Positions 35,691-48,069 of a DNA stretch of 64,000 nucleotides are shown here, piece by piece. The stretch comes from Brassica napus (taxonomy: Eukaryota; Streptophyta; Magnoliopsida; Brassicales; Brassicaceae). The notes under the pieces are model-generated. The model was not told where the DNA came from and searched no databases. It worked only from the letters and a program-made list of their open reading frames with translations. Both the position numbers and the translations under genes were made by a program. Location: assembly GCF_020379485.1 (NCBI RefSeq), contig NC_063446.1, positions 13,625,597-13,689,596 of the forward strand, in the 5' to 3' direction. The number at the start of each line of letters is the position of its first letter. The first letter of the stretch is position 1.

Positions 35691-36300
35691 CTAACACAAA
35701 TTCTTTAATCGAAAGCAAAAGATCTTACAATTAATTATATTACGACTCATCTAAAATATATAACATTAATTATAAAAAACAAATATTAATATATAAAAAA
35801 GTAAGAACTAATATCGGCGGGTGCGTGGATCAATCTCTAGGAGGTTGTTATGGTTGAAACTTCGAGACACGTTTTTATTAATTATTTTTACTTTATTTCG
35901 AATATTTGTTTCAGTTTGGATCAAATTTTTGGTCTCATTCAGATGATAGCTTTTAAATATACTTCAAAATAAACATGAAAATGTATATTTAAATTACTTA
36001 TATAGTTTCAAAAGTATTTTGGATCTTTGGATCTGATTCTTTTACAGATTACTAAGATTTTCAAAATTTATAGGATATCTGTTCGAACCTAATCGAATTC
36101 AGATAAAACTCAAAACCTAAAATACAACTGTACAAGATCCATTGGTATAACTTTACAACCCGACCGGTTTTAAGTTTTTGTGGTGGTTCGGATTCCAAAG
36201 GTTCTTTGCCCTACATTAAACCATTTTCACCACCATCGTTTAGTGCTGCTATCTTAACTTGTATGACTATCACATTTATTAATTTACTGAAGAAAATTAA
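35288..36300. other. AT-rich intergenic, no gene seen
   Basis: No coding potential. At 35819-35862 a GGCGGGTGCGTGGATC..CTCTAG string resembles a Helitron 3' end but is followed by G instead of T. Confidence 0.45.
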
Positions 36301-36389
36301 AGTGAGCATCCTTTGTTTTGGGTCAAAGTGAGCATCTTTTCCCACTTTGCATGCAATGTGTGTTGTTTAGAGGTTGAAGAAGAAAGGAT

Positions 36390-36566
36390 TTTGGGAGAAA
36401 ATCAAATTCTTGGGTCTCTCTCTCTCTTTCTTATAAAGAAAAGTCCGTCACTTTCACTCTTTTCTTCATCACTCAGATTCTCCCTCCTCTCTTCACCTCC
36501 AAAAACCCTCGTCTCCGATTAACTGGGTCAAACTCCTCCGTCGATCCTTAGGTATTTTGCCTTTAC

Positions 36567-36617
<51 letters not shown>

Positions 36618-37016
36618 AGTGTTTCTGGGTTTAGGGTTTCAAATGTAGCTTCTTTCTCTCGGTGTGAAAGTTTGGAGATTTCGTTGTTTTCTGCTTTCGA
36701 TTTCGTGAAAAACAGAACATAAAGGCTGCTCCTTTAACTCTGTGGTTTCAAATGTGGGTTTTCTCCCGGTTCGAGAGTTGCGAGATTTCGCCTTTATCTT
36801 GTCTCTTCTGCTCTCGATTTTGTTAAAAACGAACGAGCAGAAAGGTTGTTCCTTTTCACAGTTTTTTTTTCGATTCTTCAAAAAAAAAAAAGGGTTTCTA
36901 TTTAGAGATTTGTGGGTTTTAGTGGTGCTTGATAATGTCTTCGTTTCTCTGTTTGGTTGATCTGCTAACTTGCATCACTGTTGTCTGGATTCACTTTTTT
37001 TTCTTAGGGTTTTGTC
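36390..37016 (+). promoter_or_regulatory. NRPE1 leader with CT microsatellite and leader intron
   Basis: A CT-rich, TATAAAG-preceded region (TCTTATAAAGAAAAG near 36430) leads into an untranslated exon ending AATCCTTAG|GTATTT-like near 36552, a CT dinucleotide run at 36571-36615, and an acceptor TTTTTTTTCTTAG at about 37007, ten bases before the ATG. A duplicated block (GTTTCAAATGT..GAGATTTCG at about 36640 and 36750) is also present. Confidence 0.6.
36571..36615 (+). repeat. (CT)n microsatellite in the NRPE1 leader intron
   Basis: About 22 uninterrupted CT dinucleotides. It is likely length-polymorphic. Confidence 0.95.
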
Positions 37017-40000
37017 ATGGAAGAAGCGTCTTCCTCAGATATTCTAGAAGCAGAAATTGTTGGAATCTCATTCGCTCTTGCTACTCACCGTCAGATCGTA
37101 AGTTAACAAGCGCTTTCCTCTCTGGACTACATACATTTTTGTTTGGAGTTGCATGTATGGCTTTGTTAGAATATTCATATGATTAGTTCCACAGAAGAAG
37201 TGAGGAAGACGAGTAGCCAAAGCCCCTTTCTATGTTTTTGGTTAAGTTCGCACCAAGTTTTGAAGTGATAAGTGAGCTCAGCTCTGTTGTATAGTCGCTT
37301 CAGCTATAGTGCTATATGTTTGTTCTGTGATATATCCTCTGCTACTCTTGTATTACTCACTGGTCTATCTTTCTTTCTTGCAGCGTCTAGCATCCATTAG
37401 TGACGCTGGGATCAACCATGCTAGCCAACTCTCTAACGCATTCTTGGGGTTACCTCTGGAGTTTGGTAAATGTGAAGCTTGCGGTGCCACTGAGCCTGAT
37501 AAATGTGAAGGTAAACTAGTTATGTTTTTTGGTTATCTTTTTAATACTTGCATTTGATGCTGGAATCCTGATATCGATGTTTGTTTCTTTGTTTTTAGGT
37601 CATTTTGGGTATATTCATCTGCCTGTGCCAATATACCATCCCGCTCATGTTAGTGAGTTGAAACAGATGCTGAGCCTTCTCTGCTTGAAGTGTCTCAAGA
37701 TAAAGAAGATTAAGGTTAGTACCTCATTGATGTTTTTTTTTTTTACAAATTATCTTATTGGTGATTCACACATGATAGTTTTTTCAAACTATCTCGACTA
37801 ATTGTGTTCACCTTTCTGATTACAGAGCACAAGTTCTGGGCTTGCGGAGCGTTTGCTAGGCGTCTGTTGTGAGGTGAGTAATGCCGTAAACATTCTGATT
37901 GTTTCATGTCACCTTTCTATAGTTGGTTGTCTAAGTTTTTCTTCATTTAGTTACATGTTGCTAATTCATATCTAGAATAGTTATCATGCGTTTGTTGATT
38001 TATTCAAACACTTCCAATATTAATTAATGCTTTCTGAAAGTAGTGATTATTGGTATTTCCATGGAATTTTAACTGCTTATGTATGTTTACGGATGATGTT
38101 TTTGCTGAACTTCTTGGATTTTTAACTAACTGAGTTACTCTTTTAGGAAGCTTCGAACATCACAATTAAAGATAAATCATCAGATGGTGCCTCATATCTT
38201 CAACTGAAGCTCCCATCTAGAACAAGACTGCAGGAAGGCTTCTGGAATTTCCTGGAAAGATATGGTTACCGCTACGGAAGCGACCATACCCGGCCCCTGC
38301 TAGCAAGAGAGGTTGGTTCTTACTTTCTTCTCCATGCTTTTGTTTCTTATGCGTTACCTTAAAATCCTTTGCTTTGTATTTATATAACATGTGCAGAACC
38401 TTTTGCTAGGATTTTTCTATAAATTCAAGTTCTTTTGGTATAATTTAGGCTTCCTATCAAATGAGTTAACATTGTTGGATACAAGCATGCTAAGCTAAAT
38501 ATCTATACTTTTGAATTCCTGTGCGAATGTTTGAGCAGAAGAAGCAATTAGTATACATTTTCAATGGCTGTTGTATGTGATCTTATAGTTTCCTGGATCT
38601 TCTAGGGTTTTAATGTCACAGGCATTCTTACGTTCTGGAAACTAATGACTACCTTCTGTCCTTGTCAGGTAAAGGAAATTTTAAGACGGATTCCTGAAGA
38701 AACAAGAAAGAAGCTCACAGCAAAGGGACATATTCCCCAAGAAGGATACATACTAGAATACCTTCCAGTCCCTCCTAACTGTCTGTCAGTGCCAGAAGTT
38801 TCTGATGGTTCCAACTCCATGTCGGTGGTAAGACCCTTGAAACTAAAATTCTTTCTTGAGTTCATTGATTGCTTTGGCTTGTTTACAAACTAACCCTGCA
38901 TGTATGCCATTCTTGTTTTCAGGACCCGTCTAGAATTGAGTTAAAGGACGTTCTCAGGAAAGTGGTAGCGATAAACAACTCTAGGTCTGGCGAGACGAAC
39001 TTTGAGTCGCATAGAGCTGAAGCCAATGAAATGTTTAGAGTGGTGGATACCTATCTTCAGGTGAGGGGTACTGCGAAGCCAACAAGAAACATTGACATGA
39101 GATTCGGGGTGTCCAAGATCTCGGACAGTTCTTCCTCGAAAGCTTGGACAGAAAAGATGAGAACACTTTTCATTCGAAAAGGTTCAGGCTTCTCTTCTCG
39201 CAGCGTCATCACTGGAGATGCCTTCAGGAATGTGAACGAGGTGGGGATCCCTATGGAAATTGCACATCGGATCACATTTGAGGAGAGAGTTAGTGTCCAC
39301 AACATTGGATATCTACAAGAGCTAGTGGACAACAAGATGTGCTTGAGCTATACCCAAGGCTCTACAACCTATTCTCTGAGGGACGGTTCCAAGGGGCACA
39401 CAGTCCTTAAACCCGGGCAGATTGTGCATCGCAGGGTCATGGATGGGGATGTTGTGTTTATCAACCGTCCTCCCACAACACATAAGCATTCTCTGCAAGC
39501 ACTTCGGGTCTATGTTCATGAAGACAACACGGTGAAGATCAATCCCCTGATGTGTGGCCCTCTCAGTGCTGATTTTGATGGTGATTGTGTCCATCTGTTC
39601 TACCCCCAGTCTCTCACAGCTAAGGCAGAGGTACTGGAGCTCTTTTCAGTGGATAAGCAACTTCGCAGCTCACATACCGGGCAGCTGATTCTGCAGCTGG
39701 GTTTGGATTCTTTGCTGTCTCTGAGGGTTATGATGGAGCAGGTGTTTTTGGACAAAGCATCTGCCCAACAGTTAGCTATGTATGGCTCTCGGTCTCTCCC
39801 ATCACCAGCTGTAGTGAAGTCCAGTAAATCTGGCCCGGCTTGGACATTTTTCCAGATACTGCAGCTTGCCTTTCCTGAACGTCTTAGTTGCAGAGGTGAC
39901 GGGTTCATAGTTGGTGGAAGTGATTTGCTGTCCTTTGATTTTGGGGTTGATGCGTTGGCGTCTATAATCAATGGAATTGTAACCGGAATCATGGTGGAGA

Positions 40001-43000
40001 AGGGTCCAAAGGAAGCACTGGCATTCTTTGATTCACTGCAGCCGCTACTGATGGAACATCTAGATCCTCAGGGATTTAGTTTAAGTCTGGAAGACTTGTC
40101 CATGTCTAGGGAAGACATGGGAGTTATTCACAATCTCATCGTCCGGGAGATTTCTCCTATGGTGTCTAGGTTGAGGTTATCGTATGAGGACGAACTCCAA
40201 CTAGAGAACAGCATCCAGAAAGTGAAGGAAGTGGCTGCTAATTTCATGCTGAAGTCGTATTCGATGAGGAACTTGATTGACATCAAGAGCAACTCAGCAA
40301 TCAACAAGCTGGTGCAGCAGATTGGCTTCCTGGGTCTTCAGCTTTCAGACAAGAAGAAGTTGTACACGAAGACTCTGGTGGAAGACATGGCTCAGTTTTA
40401 TAAGAAAAAGTATGTCAGTACTTCTTCCTCTGGAGATTTTGGAATTGTGAAGGGCTGCTTTTTTCACGGACTTGATCCTTATGAAGAGATGGCTCATTCA
40501 GTTGCGGCAAGGGAGGTAATTGTCCGCTCTTCAAGGGGATTAGCTGAGCCTGGTACACTCTTCAAGAATCTGATGGCTGTTCTGCGAGACATAGTCATTA
40601 CCAACGATGGAACTGTAAGAAATACATGCAGTAACTCCATCGTGCAGTTCAAGTATGAGCTGAGTTCTGACAATGAGAATCAAGGTTTATTTGAAGCGGG
40701 AGACCCTGTTGGAGTATTGGCAGCAACCGCCATGTCAAATCCCGCCTATAAAGCGGTGCTTGATTCTTCCCCAAATAGCAATTCTTCCTGGGAGCTAATG
40801 AAGGTAAAGTGTTCTTGGTGCTGTCTTCTCAATAAAGCATTGTTCTTCTGTATTGTTGTATGCTTATACTGCTTTCTGTTTTTGTTCTTTTCCCAGGAAG
40901 TTCTACTCTGCAAAGTCAACTTCCAAAACACTACCAATGATCGGCGTGTGATTCTTTATCTGAATGAATGCCGCTGTGGGAAAAAGTACTGCCAGGAGAA
41001 TTCTGCATACACAGTTAGGAACAAGCTGAAGAAAGTTAGTCTGAAAGATACTGCAGTGGAGTTTCTAGTCGAGTAAGTACTGGTCTTAGTAAATTATGTT
41101 GTTCGTTTTAGTGTTTTTTTTTTTGCTTTTACTTATCCTCTTTGCGTTGGTCTATGTCTTTACTTGCATGCAGATACAGAAAGCAACAAGCGATTTCAGA
41201 AATTTTTGGAATGGATATATGCCTACATGGCCATATTCATCTTAATAAGGTTTGAATTCTAATCTCTGTACTGTTAAATCTATCTGGAAGACTCTACCTG
41301 CCATTGAATCTTTTTAATTCTTGCTTGTAATTGGTGTTTTGGTTTACTAGACATTGTTGGAAGGGTGGAACATCAGCATGCAGGACATACTTCAAAGGTG
41401 CGAGGATGCAATCAACTCACTAGTCCAAAAGAAGAAGAAGAAAGCTGAGGACTTTAAGAAAATGAATTTGTCTGTCAGGTATGTCCATGATATGCTTTTC
41501 CTATGAACGTCGCCTCTGGTTGAATTATTGATGTTGGTTTCTCGCTTACTAGTTCTTTCTGTCCATCATCTTTGTTCTTTGTCTTATTGTGTATACTTGT
41601 CTAGCTTCTTAAACTTTGTGGTCTGGTTATGTTTAATTTCTTCTCGAATGAACAGTGAATGCTGCTCTTTCCGAGGTCCAGGCTCGAGCAAAGATTCTGA
41701 TATGCCGTGCTTGATGTTTTCCTCCTACAATGCCACTGATCCTGATCTGGAAAGAACTCTGGATGTTCTCTGCAATACAATATATCCAGTTCTGCTCGAA
41801 ACAGTGATCAAAGGTACTTGAATAATGCTTTCATTATAACTGTCAGCTACTTTGATTTATCGAACGGGGTAGAGTCTTTCTTTTGAAATCTTTCTAGTAA
41901 GATTCATTGCCTGACGGATAAAAGATTTAAAATCATTTTCCTCAACTAGTCTGAATGAGTTGCCTTACACGTTGTAGTTGTGCTATCAAGCTTATGTACA
42001 GTAGACTAATGTTTTTTTATAATACTTCTGTCTCTAGGCGATCCACGGATTGCCTCAGCAAATATAATCTGGAATAGTCCAGAAACGACAACCTGGATCC
42101 GGAGTCTTCATGCATCCCGCCGAGGAGAATGGGTATTGGATGTCACGGTTGAAAAATCTGATGTCAAGCAAAGTGGTGATGCATGGAGGGTTGTGATTGA
42201 CTCATGTCTTTCAGTTCTTCATCTGATAGACACAAAGCGGTCAATCCCATATTCCATAAAGCAAGTGCAAGAGCTGCTTGGTTTGTCCTGCGCCTTTGAG
42301 CAAGCTGTTCAGGTACTCAATTACTTTACTCCTGATCCGTGCACTTAAAGCATGATACTTTGTCATATTTAACGTATGGTATCATATGTGCTCATTGTTT
42401 TGCAGCGTCTCTCAGCTTCAGTGAGAAAGGTCTCCAAAGGAGTTCTGAAAGAACATATCATTCTCGTGGCAAACAACATGACCTGTTCAGGGGATATGCT
42501 AGGTTTCAATTCTGGAGGTTACAAGGCTTTGACTCGGTCCTTGAACATCAAGGCCCCATTCACAGAAGCAACTCTTATTGTTAGTATGCTTTAATGTCTA
42601 ATTACAAATTATTTTCTATACTGGCCATCCATACTAACATTAGTTACTTCTTATGCTTTTAGGCGCCAAGGAAATGTTTCGAGAAAGCGGCTGAGAAATG
42701 TCATAAAGATTCTCTATCAACAGTCGTTGGGTCTTGTTCTTGGGGAAAACGCGTGGATGTTGGTACAGGTTCGCAGTTTGAGCTTCTATGGAACAAAAAA
42801 GAGGTAAGACATTCTCACCAGAAATTGAGTTTTGTCTTGTAAATTTTTTTCCTGCAATCTGATGTTCTTTATTTGTCAACCTATCTGCAGACTGGTCTGG
42901 AGAATGATGATGAAACTGATGTATTCAGCTTTCTCCAGATGGTAAGATCCACCAAAACTGCAGATGCATACGTTTCTTCCCCTGGTTTTGATGTCACAGA

Positions 43001-45460
43001 GGAAGAAATGGCTGAATGGGCTGAGTCTCCTGAGCGAGACTCTGCTCTCGGAGAGCCCAAGTTTGATGACAGTGCTGAGTTTCAAAATCTACTTGATGAA
43101 GGCAAGGCATCGGAATCCAAGTGGGACAACGGTTCTCTTTGGGAGAATGGTTGCAGTAGTGGCTCAGAATGGGGAGTCTCGAAAAACGCAGGTGGTGAGG
43201 AGAACACGCAGTCTGGTTGGGGAAAGGCTGCAAACGTTGAGAATGAAGATGCTTCGTCTGGTTGGAACAGTAAAAAAGATGCTCAAGAAGCTACCAATAC
43301 AGATTCATGGGGCGCTTGGGGATCAAAGACCAAAGATGATGCTGAAAATGCAACACCGAACTGGGGAACAAAACCAGCTCAAAATGATTCTGTTGTCATA
43401 GAAAACGGTGAGCCTTCTTCTGACGTTTGGGGACCCAAAGCTGTTTCAGACAAACCTTGGGGTAAAAAGAACTCTGAAACTGAGCCAGCTCCTGCTGCAT
43501 GGGGTAAAACGAACTCTGAAAGTGAATCAGCTGCTGCTGCTTGGGGCTCCGATGACGAAAAGAACACGGGAACTGAATCAGACGCTGCTGGTTGGGGCTC
43601 TACTTACAAAAAGAACCCGGAAACTGAATTAAATGCCGCTGCTTGGGGTTCTGGGGCCAAAATGAACAAAGAAACGGAACCAGCTCCTGCTGCATGGGGT
43701 TCCTGGGGAAAAAAGAGCTCAGAAACTGTATCAGGTGGTGCGGACTGGGGTAATAGGGGCAAACGGGTTTCTGAAACTGAATCAGGTGCTGGTGGTTGGG
43801 CTTCCCGGAACCGGAGCCTGGAAAATCAGTCAGGTGGTGCTACATGGGGTTCTAGGGATAAATCTAAATTTGAAACTGAATCAGGTGGTGCTGCATGGGG
43901 TTCTCAGGCCAAAAATAACTCTGAGACTGAGCCAGGCTCAGGTGCTGCTGCTTTGGGTACTTGGGACAAGAAGAAGCCAGAAACTGAAACAGGTGGTGGT
44001 GGTGCTGCTTGGGGTTCTCAGGCTAAAAACAATTCTGAGACTGAGTCAGGCTCAGGTGCTGCTGCTTGGGGTACTTGGGACAAGAAGAAATCAGAAACCG
44101 AATCAGGTGGTGGTGCTTGGGGTTCTCAGGCTAAAAAGAACTCTGAAACTGAGTCAGGCGCAGGTGCTTCTACTTGGGGTGCTTGGGACAAGAAGAAACC
44201 AGAAACTGAATCAGGTGGTGGTGGTGCTGCTTGGGGTTCTCAGGCCAAAAATAATTCTGAAACTGAGTCAGGCTCAGGTGCTGCTGCTTGGGGTTCTCAG
44301 GCCAAAAAGAACTCTGAAAGTCAATTAGGTACTGCTAATTGGGGTTCTAAGGACACAAACAATTCGGAAAATGGATCAGATTCTGCTGCTTGGGGTAAAA
44401 AGAAGAATTCAGAAGCTGAACCAACTTCTGTTGCTTGGTGTTCTTGGGGACAGCCAAGTCCCCCTGCTTCAGACAAGGATGCCCAAGAAGATGATGGAAA
44501 TCCGTGGGTATCATTGAAGGCGACCAGTAGCGGAGACAAGGAAGGGAATGAGACAAGTCAGTGGGGAGTTCCAAACAAGAGATATCCATCTGCTGGCTCA
44601 CAGTCACAGGGTGGTGGTGGCGGCGCAGACTGGAAGAGGAACCGTCCTCCTAGGACCCCTGGATCTGAGAGTATTCTTGGTCCCATGTTCACAGCAACAA
44701 GACAGCGCGTAGACATGTTCACCTCTGAGGAGCAAGAGCTTCTCTCAGATGTCGATCCAGTCATGAGAAGACTCAGGAAAATAATGCATCAGTCCGGGTA
44801 TGCCTTTCCCGCTCTATGTGTCATTTACGCAGTTACAGATTCCATATATATATATATATACATCTTTGTAAAACTGTGTTGTTTCGATGAAGGTACACTG
44901 ATGGAGAACCAATCTCGGATGAAGACAAGACATATGTACTGGAGCAGATTTTGAACTACCATCCAGACAAAGATGCTAAGCTTGGTCCCGGTCTTGATTT
45001 CATCACGGTAAAAATAGCTTTCACCTTTATAGCATCTCTTCTAAAAGCTTACTTAGCCTTATTAGTCTGATGTGAAAAATTCTTGTAGGTTGATAAGCAC
45101 ACGACGTTCACAGAGTCCAGGTGCTTCTTTGTTGTCTCGACTGATGGGACGAAACAAGACTTTTCATACAGGAAGTGCATCAACAACTATCTGGTGGAGA
45201 AGCACCCAAACCTAGCTGAAGAGTTCATCGCAAAGTACTTCAGAAAGAGGGACAATGAAAACAGAGACAAGAACAGCCAAGAAGCCACACCACCTGGGGA
45301 ACAGGAGTCTCAGACTCAGCCTATTGATAATGGAAGCCAAGACTCTCAGCCTCAGCCTATTGGTAATGAAGGTGGCGACACTCAGCCTCAGTCTCAAATT
45401 GAAGACATTCAGCCTATTGGTAATGGAGGTGAGGACTCTCAGACAGAGCCTCAGGCTTAG
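37017..45460 (+). CDS. NRPE1: RNA polymerase V largest subunit
   Basis: Catalytic subunit of nuclear Pol V, which makes the scaffold transcripts for RNA-directed DNA methylation. Seventeen coding exons: 37017-37097, 37384-37510, 37599-37714, 37826-37873, 38147-38311, 38669-38827, 38923-40803, 40897-41072, 41174-41249, 41351-41478, 41656-41813, 42038-42312, 42406-42579, 42663-42803, 42891-44797, 44893-45007 and 45089-45460, giving 2,032 residues. Visible features: the N-terminal zinc clamp (CEACG..KCEGHFGY), the active-site loop SADFDGDCVH with all three metal-binding aspartates, NRPPTTHKHSLQA, a WG/GW-rich domain that binds AGO4 (about residues 1300-1800), a C-terminal DeCL/DUF3223 domain (DGEPISDEDKTYVLEQIL onward) and a short Gln/Ser-Pro tail. 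The WG platform and DeCL domain separate it from NRPD1 (Pol IV). Intact. Confidence 0.97.
43150..44460 (+). repeat. Coding WG/GW (AGO-hook) repeat array in NRPE1
   Basis: More than 25 Trp-Gly or Gly-Trp pairs in modules of about 18-27 residues of the form AAWGSQAKNNSETESGSG and AAWGTWDKKKSETESG. Nearly identical neighbouring modules (from about 43,890 to 44,310) point to recent unequal crossing-over. This segment is the ARGONAUTE4-binding platform in the known protein. Confidence 0.95.
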
Positions 45461-45864
45461 GTTTTAGCCTCAGGTCTTTTGGTAGGAAAGTGAAAAAAGA
45501 CTCTCTATCAGACTTCAACATCACCCACTCTTTTGTTTTGAGATGTACATAAAGAGTGGAGAGGATTGCACGTTTTTTATCCACTAGGAAACTCTGATGC
45601 GAACTGCAAAACAATGTGTAAACGCAGTTCTCTAGTTGCGCATCTCTTTTGTCTGAAAATAAGTCTTTAGGTTTCGGTCGGTAATCTCTAGTGATGATTA
45701 CCTTGACATCTGACTATTTATTGAAGTTAAAACAATGCATTAGTTATAGCCATCTCTCTATCTCCTTTCTCTGATTTGATGTTATTAGTTCTCATGCAAC
45801 TTTTAAATTGCTTACAAACCAAATCAATCCTTAACCATAATTAAACCGAAATACAACATCTAAA
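45461..45864. other. NRPE1 3' flank
   Basis: Probable 3' untranslated region and short spacer; no other gene seen. Confidence 0.5.
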
Positions 45865-46017
45865 TGGGTCACCAAAAGGCCCAATTACGAACCTTGAAAG
45901 CCCATTAACAAGTTTTATAAAATGAAAAAAAATATCTCTCTGTTTCCATTTTCTAAGCTTCAGACAGATTCGTGAGTTGTCTCTCTTCAAACCAAAGCTC
46001 CTTTTTGTTCTCGAGAG
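45865..46017 (+). promoter_or_regulatory. Compact promoter of the clathrin light chain gene
   Basis: Three site II-like motifs precede the gene: TGGGTC near 45865, GGCCCA near 45878 and AGCCCA near 45899, then TTTTATAAAATG at about 45915 as a TATA candidate about 100 bp before the ATG. Confidence 0.6.
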
Positions 46018-47735
46018 ATGTCTGTCTTTGAAGATTCTTTCGTTATACTCGGAGATGACGCTTCTGAGTCCGTTCCAGTCTCAGGCTCATTCGACACCAC
46101 TACTGATCACTCCTTCTCAGCCTACGACGGCTCTGTCCAAGTAGATGACTCCATCGACGATGTTTTCGCGGCGCCGTCTTCCGACTATGGAGCTTACTCA
46201 AACGGAGACGACGTCTTCGGATCCAACGGTGGACACGACGGTCCCATCTTGCCGCCGCCGTCGGAGATGGAATCTGATGAGGGGTCTGCTCTCAGAGAAT
46301 GGAGAAGGTTAGATCTGATCTGGAACTCTGATCTTGATTTAGTTCTACTTCTGTCAGAGAAAAAATTGAGTAAAGTTGATCACTTTAGTTGAGAGGATGA
46401 TGAATCTGTTTAATTAATCTCAAGTTTTGATCTTGATGCATAATTCTGCAAGCTCCTTGAGTAAAGTTGAATCCTTGTTTAGTTGTCTATCCGATCGGAT
46501 CTGAGTTTGAAATTGACAGGATCTGTGTCTCAAAAAGACGCTTCTAGCTTAACTTTTGTTTTGGTTTGTAATGTTCTGCCTTTTTTTTTTAATGCCAATG
46601 TTTGCATCTTGTAATGGTTACTGAGTTGGTCGGATGAATAGATCTGATCTCGTCTATGAAAATTTATGATACACGCTTTGGTATTACGGTACCATCGCAA
46701 GAAAAGCAATTCCAATTAGGATCATTACTTTTCCTTTTTACAAAGTATCTAAGGCTTTTGGATGTTTTCCTTTTCATTTTTAAGTTTAGGAAAACTATTA
46801 TGTACGTACACCTTGGCCTATAAAAGGGTAAGAATCATCTTCCAGAGAGAGAGAAAGCTTAAGGGTTAAAAGGAAGCTAGTTATCTTTTTTTACTCTGCC
46901 GGTTACTAGATCTAAGGCAAACTTACAGACAGGCTCATATCAATATGGTGCTATGTTCTTATATTTGGTGCAGACAAAATGCAATTCAACTTGAGGAGAA
47001 GGAGAAGAAAGAAAAGGAGTTGCGGAACCAAATCATTGAAGAGGCAAACCAGTTCAAAGAGGATTTCCATAAGAAGAGGGAGTTAACCTGTGAAAACAAC
47101 AAAGCAGCTAACAGAGAGAAGGAAAAGGTTTGTTCTTTTAGCAAAACATTGTAGTTTGAATCATCTGTTTCTCAATATGCTGTTGTTGCCATGTGGAAGT
47201 AAGTCCAATGGCTTTCTTAGTTTTGACATTTTGTCCTAAGCTGCACAACTCTCTATATACGCAACCGTTCTAATATGTTTTAGGTTTGTGTAGTTTAATG
47301 AGTGTCTATTGTAGCTGCATATTGTGCCTTTTCACAGCGTGTGTTTGCTCATAAGTTTGTTTTGTCTTTGAACACTTAAAGCTGTATATGGAGACGCAAG
47401 AGAAGTTCTATGCGGAAGCGAGCAAGAACTACTGGAAGGCGATAGCAGAGCTAGTTCCTAAGGAAGTTCCAACTATAGAGAAAAGAAGAGGGAAGAAAGA
47501 ACAAGACCCTAAGAAGCCAACAATCGCTGTCATTCAAGGTCCAAAGCCCGGTAAGCCAACCGATCTCTCAAGAATGAGACAGATATTGCTCAAGCTCAAA
47601 CAGAATCCGCCTGCTCACCTGAAACTCGCTCCTCAACCTCCACCAGAGGCGGCTGCTGCTGCTGCTACTACTGCTGCTCCTCCTTCAAAGAATGTTCCTG
47701 AAACCAAGCCCACCGAGGCAGTTGCTGCTGCTTAA
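46018..47735 (+). CDS. CLC2: Clathrin light chain
   Basis: Light chain of the clathrin triskelion, coating vesicles at the plasma membrane and trans-Golgi network. Three exons: 46018-46307, 46974-47127 and 47382-47735, giving 265 residues. The N-terminus is acidic and Ser/Asp-rich ([13 protein letters not shown]..), then comes the charged helical heavy-chain-binding segment ([20 protein letters not shown], then [20 protein letters not shown]) and the plant-specific C-terminus with [20 protein letters not shown] and [19 protein letters not shown], ending in a Pro/Ala-rich tail. Position next to NRPE1 and the sequence match Arabidopsis At2g40060 (CLC2). Confidence 0.95.
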
Positions 47736-48069
47736 GAAACCCTCTTTTGTTTTGTTTTTTTTTTCCATTGCTTTCATGTATGTGATTCTCTCTTTGCATT
47801 CCATTATGTGTGTGATATAAACAGCTTATGTCCTATCTGATTATACTTTACGACATTCATGTTTGAATTCAAATAAGCGAAGTTGTTAAAATAACAAATC
47901 ACTTGGTTAATGTTATAAAGTAAAAGACGAGTGGAAGTGGAGAGGTTTACATAAAATGTCAAAACGCTACTTCACATATCATAACCAAACTCGTGTGAAA
48001 GAAACTCACAATAATAATAATAAAAGACAAAGACGATCTTCGATGGTCAACAACGGTTTTACAAATTTT
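47736..48069. other. Convergent 3' ends of CLC2 and the FLO11-like gene
   Basis: The two genes point at each other with about 330 bp between stop codons; both 3' untranslated regions must lie here. A short AATAATAATAATAAA run at about 48011 could serve as a poly(A) signal region on either strand. Confidence 0.5.

Noticed and set aside
35819..35863. Possible Helitron 3' end (GGCGGGTGCGTGGATC..CTCTAG)
   Set aside because: The base after CTAG is G rather than T, the hairpin is weak, and no 5' end was found.
36571..36615. Regulatory GAGA element
   Set aside because: A plain CT microsatellite in a leader intron; function cannot be told from sequence, so it is listed only as a repeat.
43379..44328. 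Alternative-frame open reading frames in the NRPE1 repeat region
   Set aside because: Shadows of the WG-repeat coding exon.
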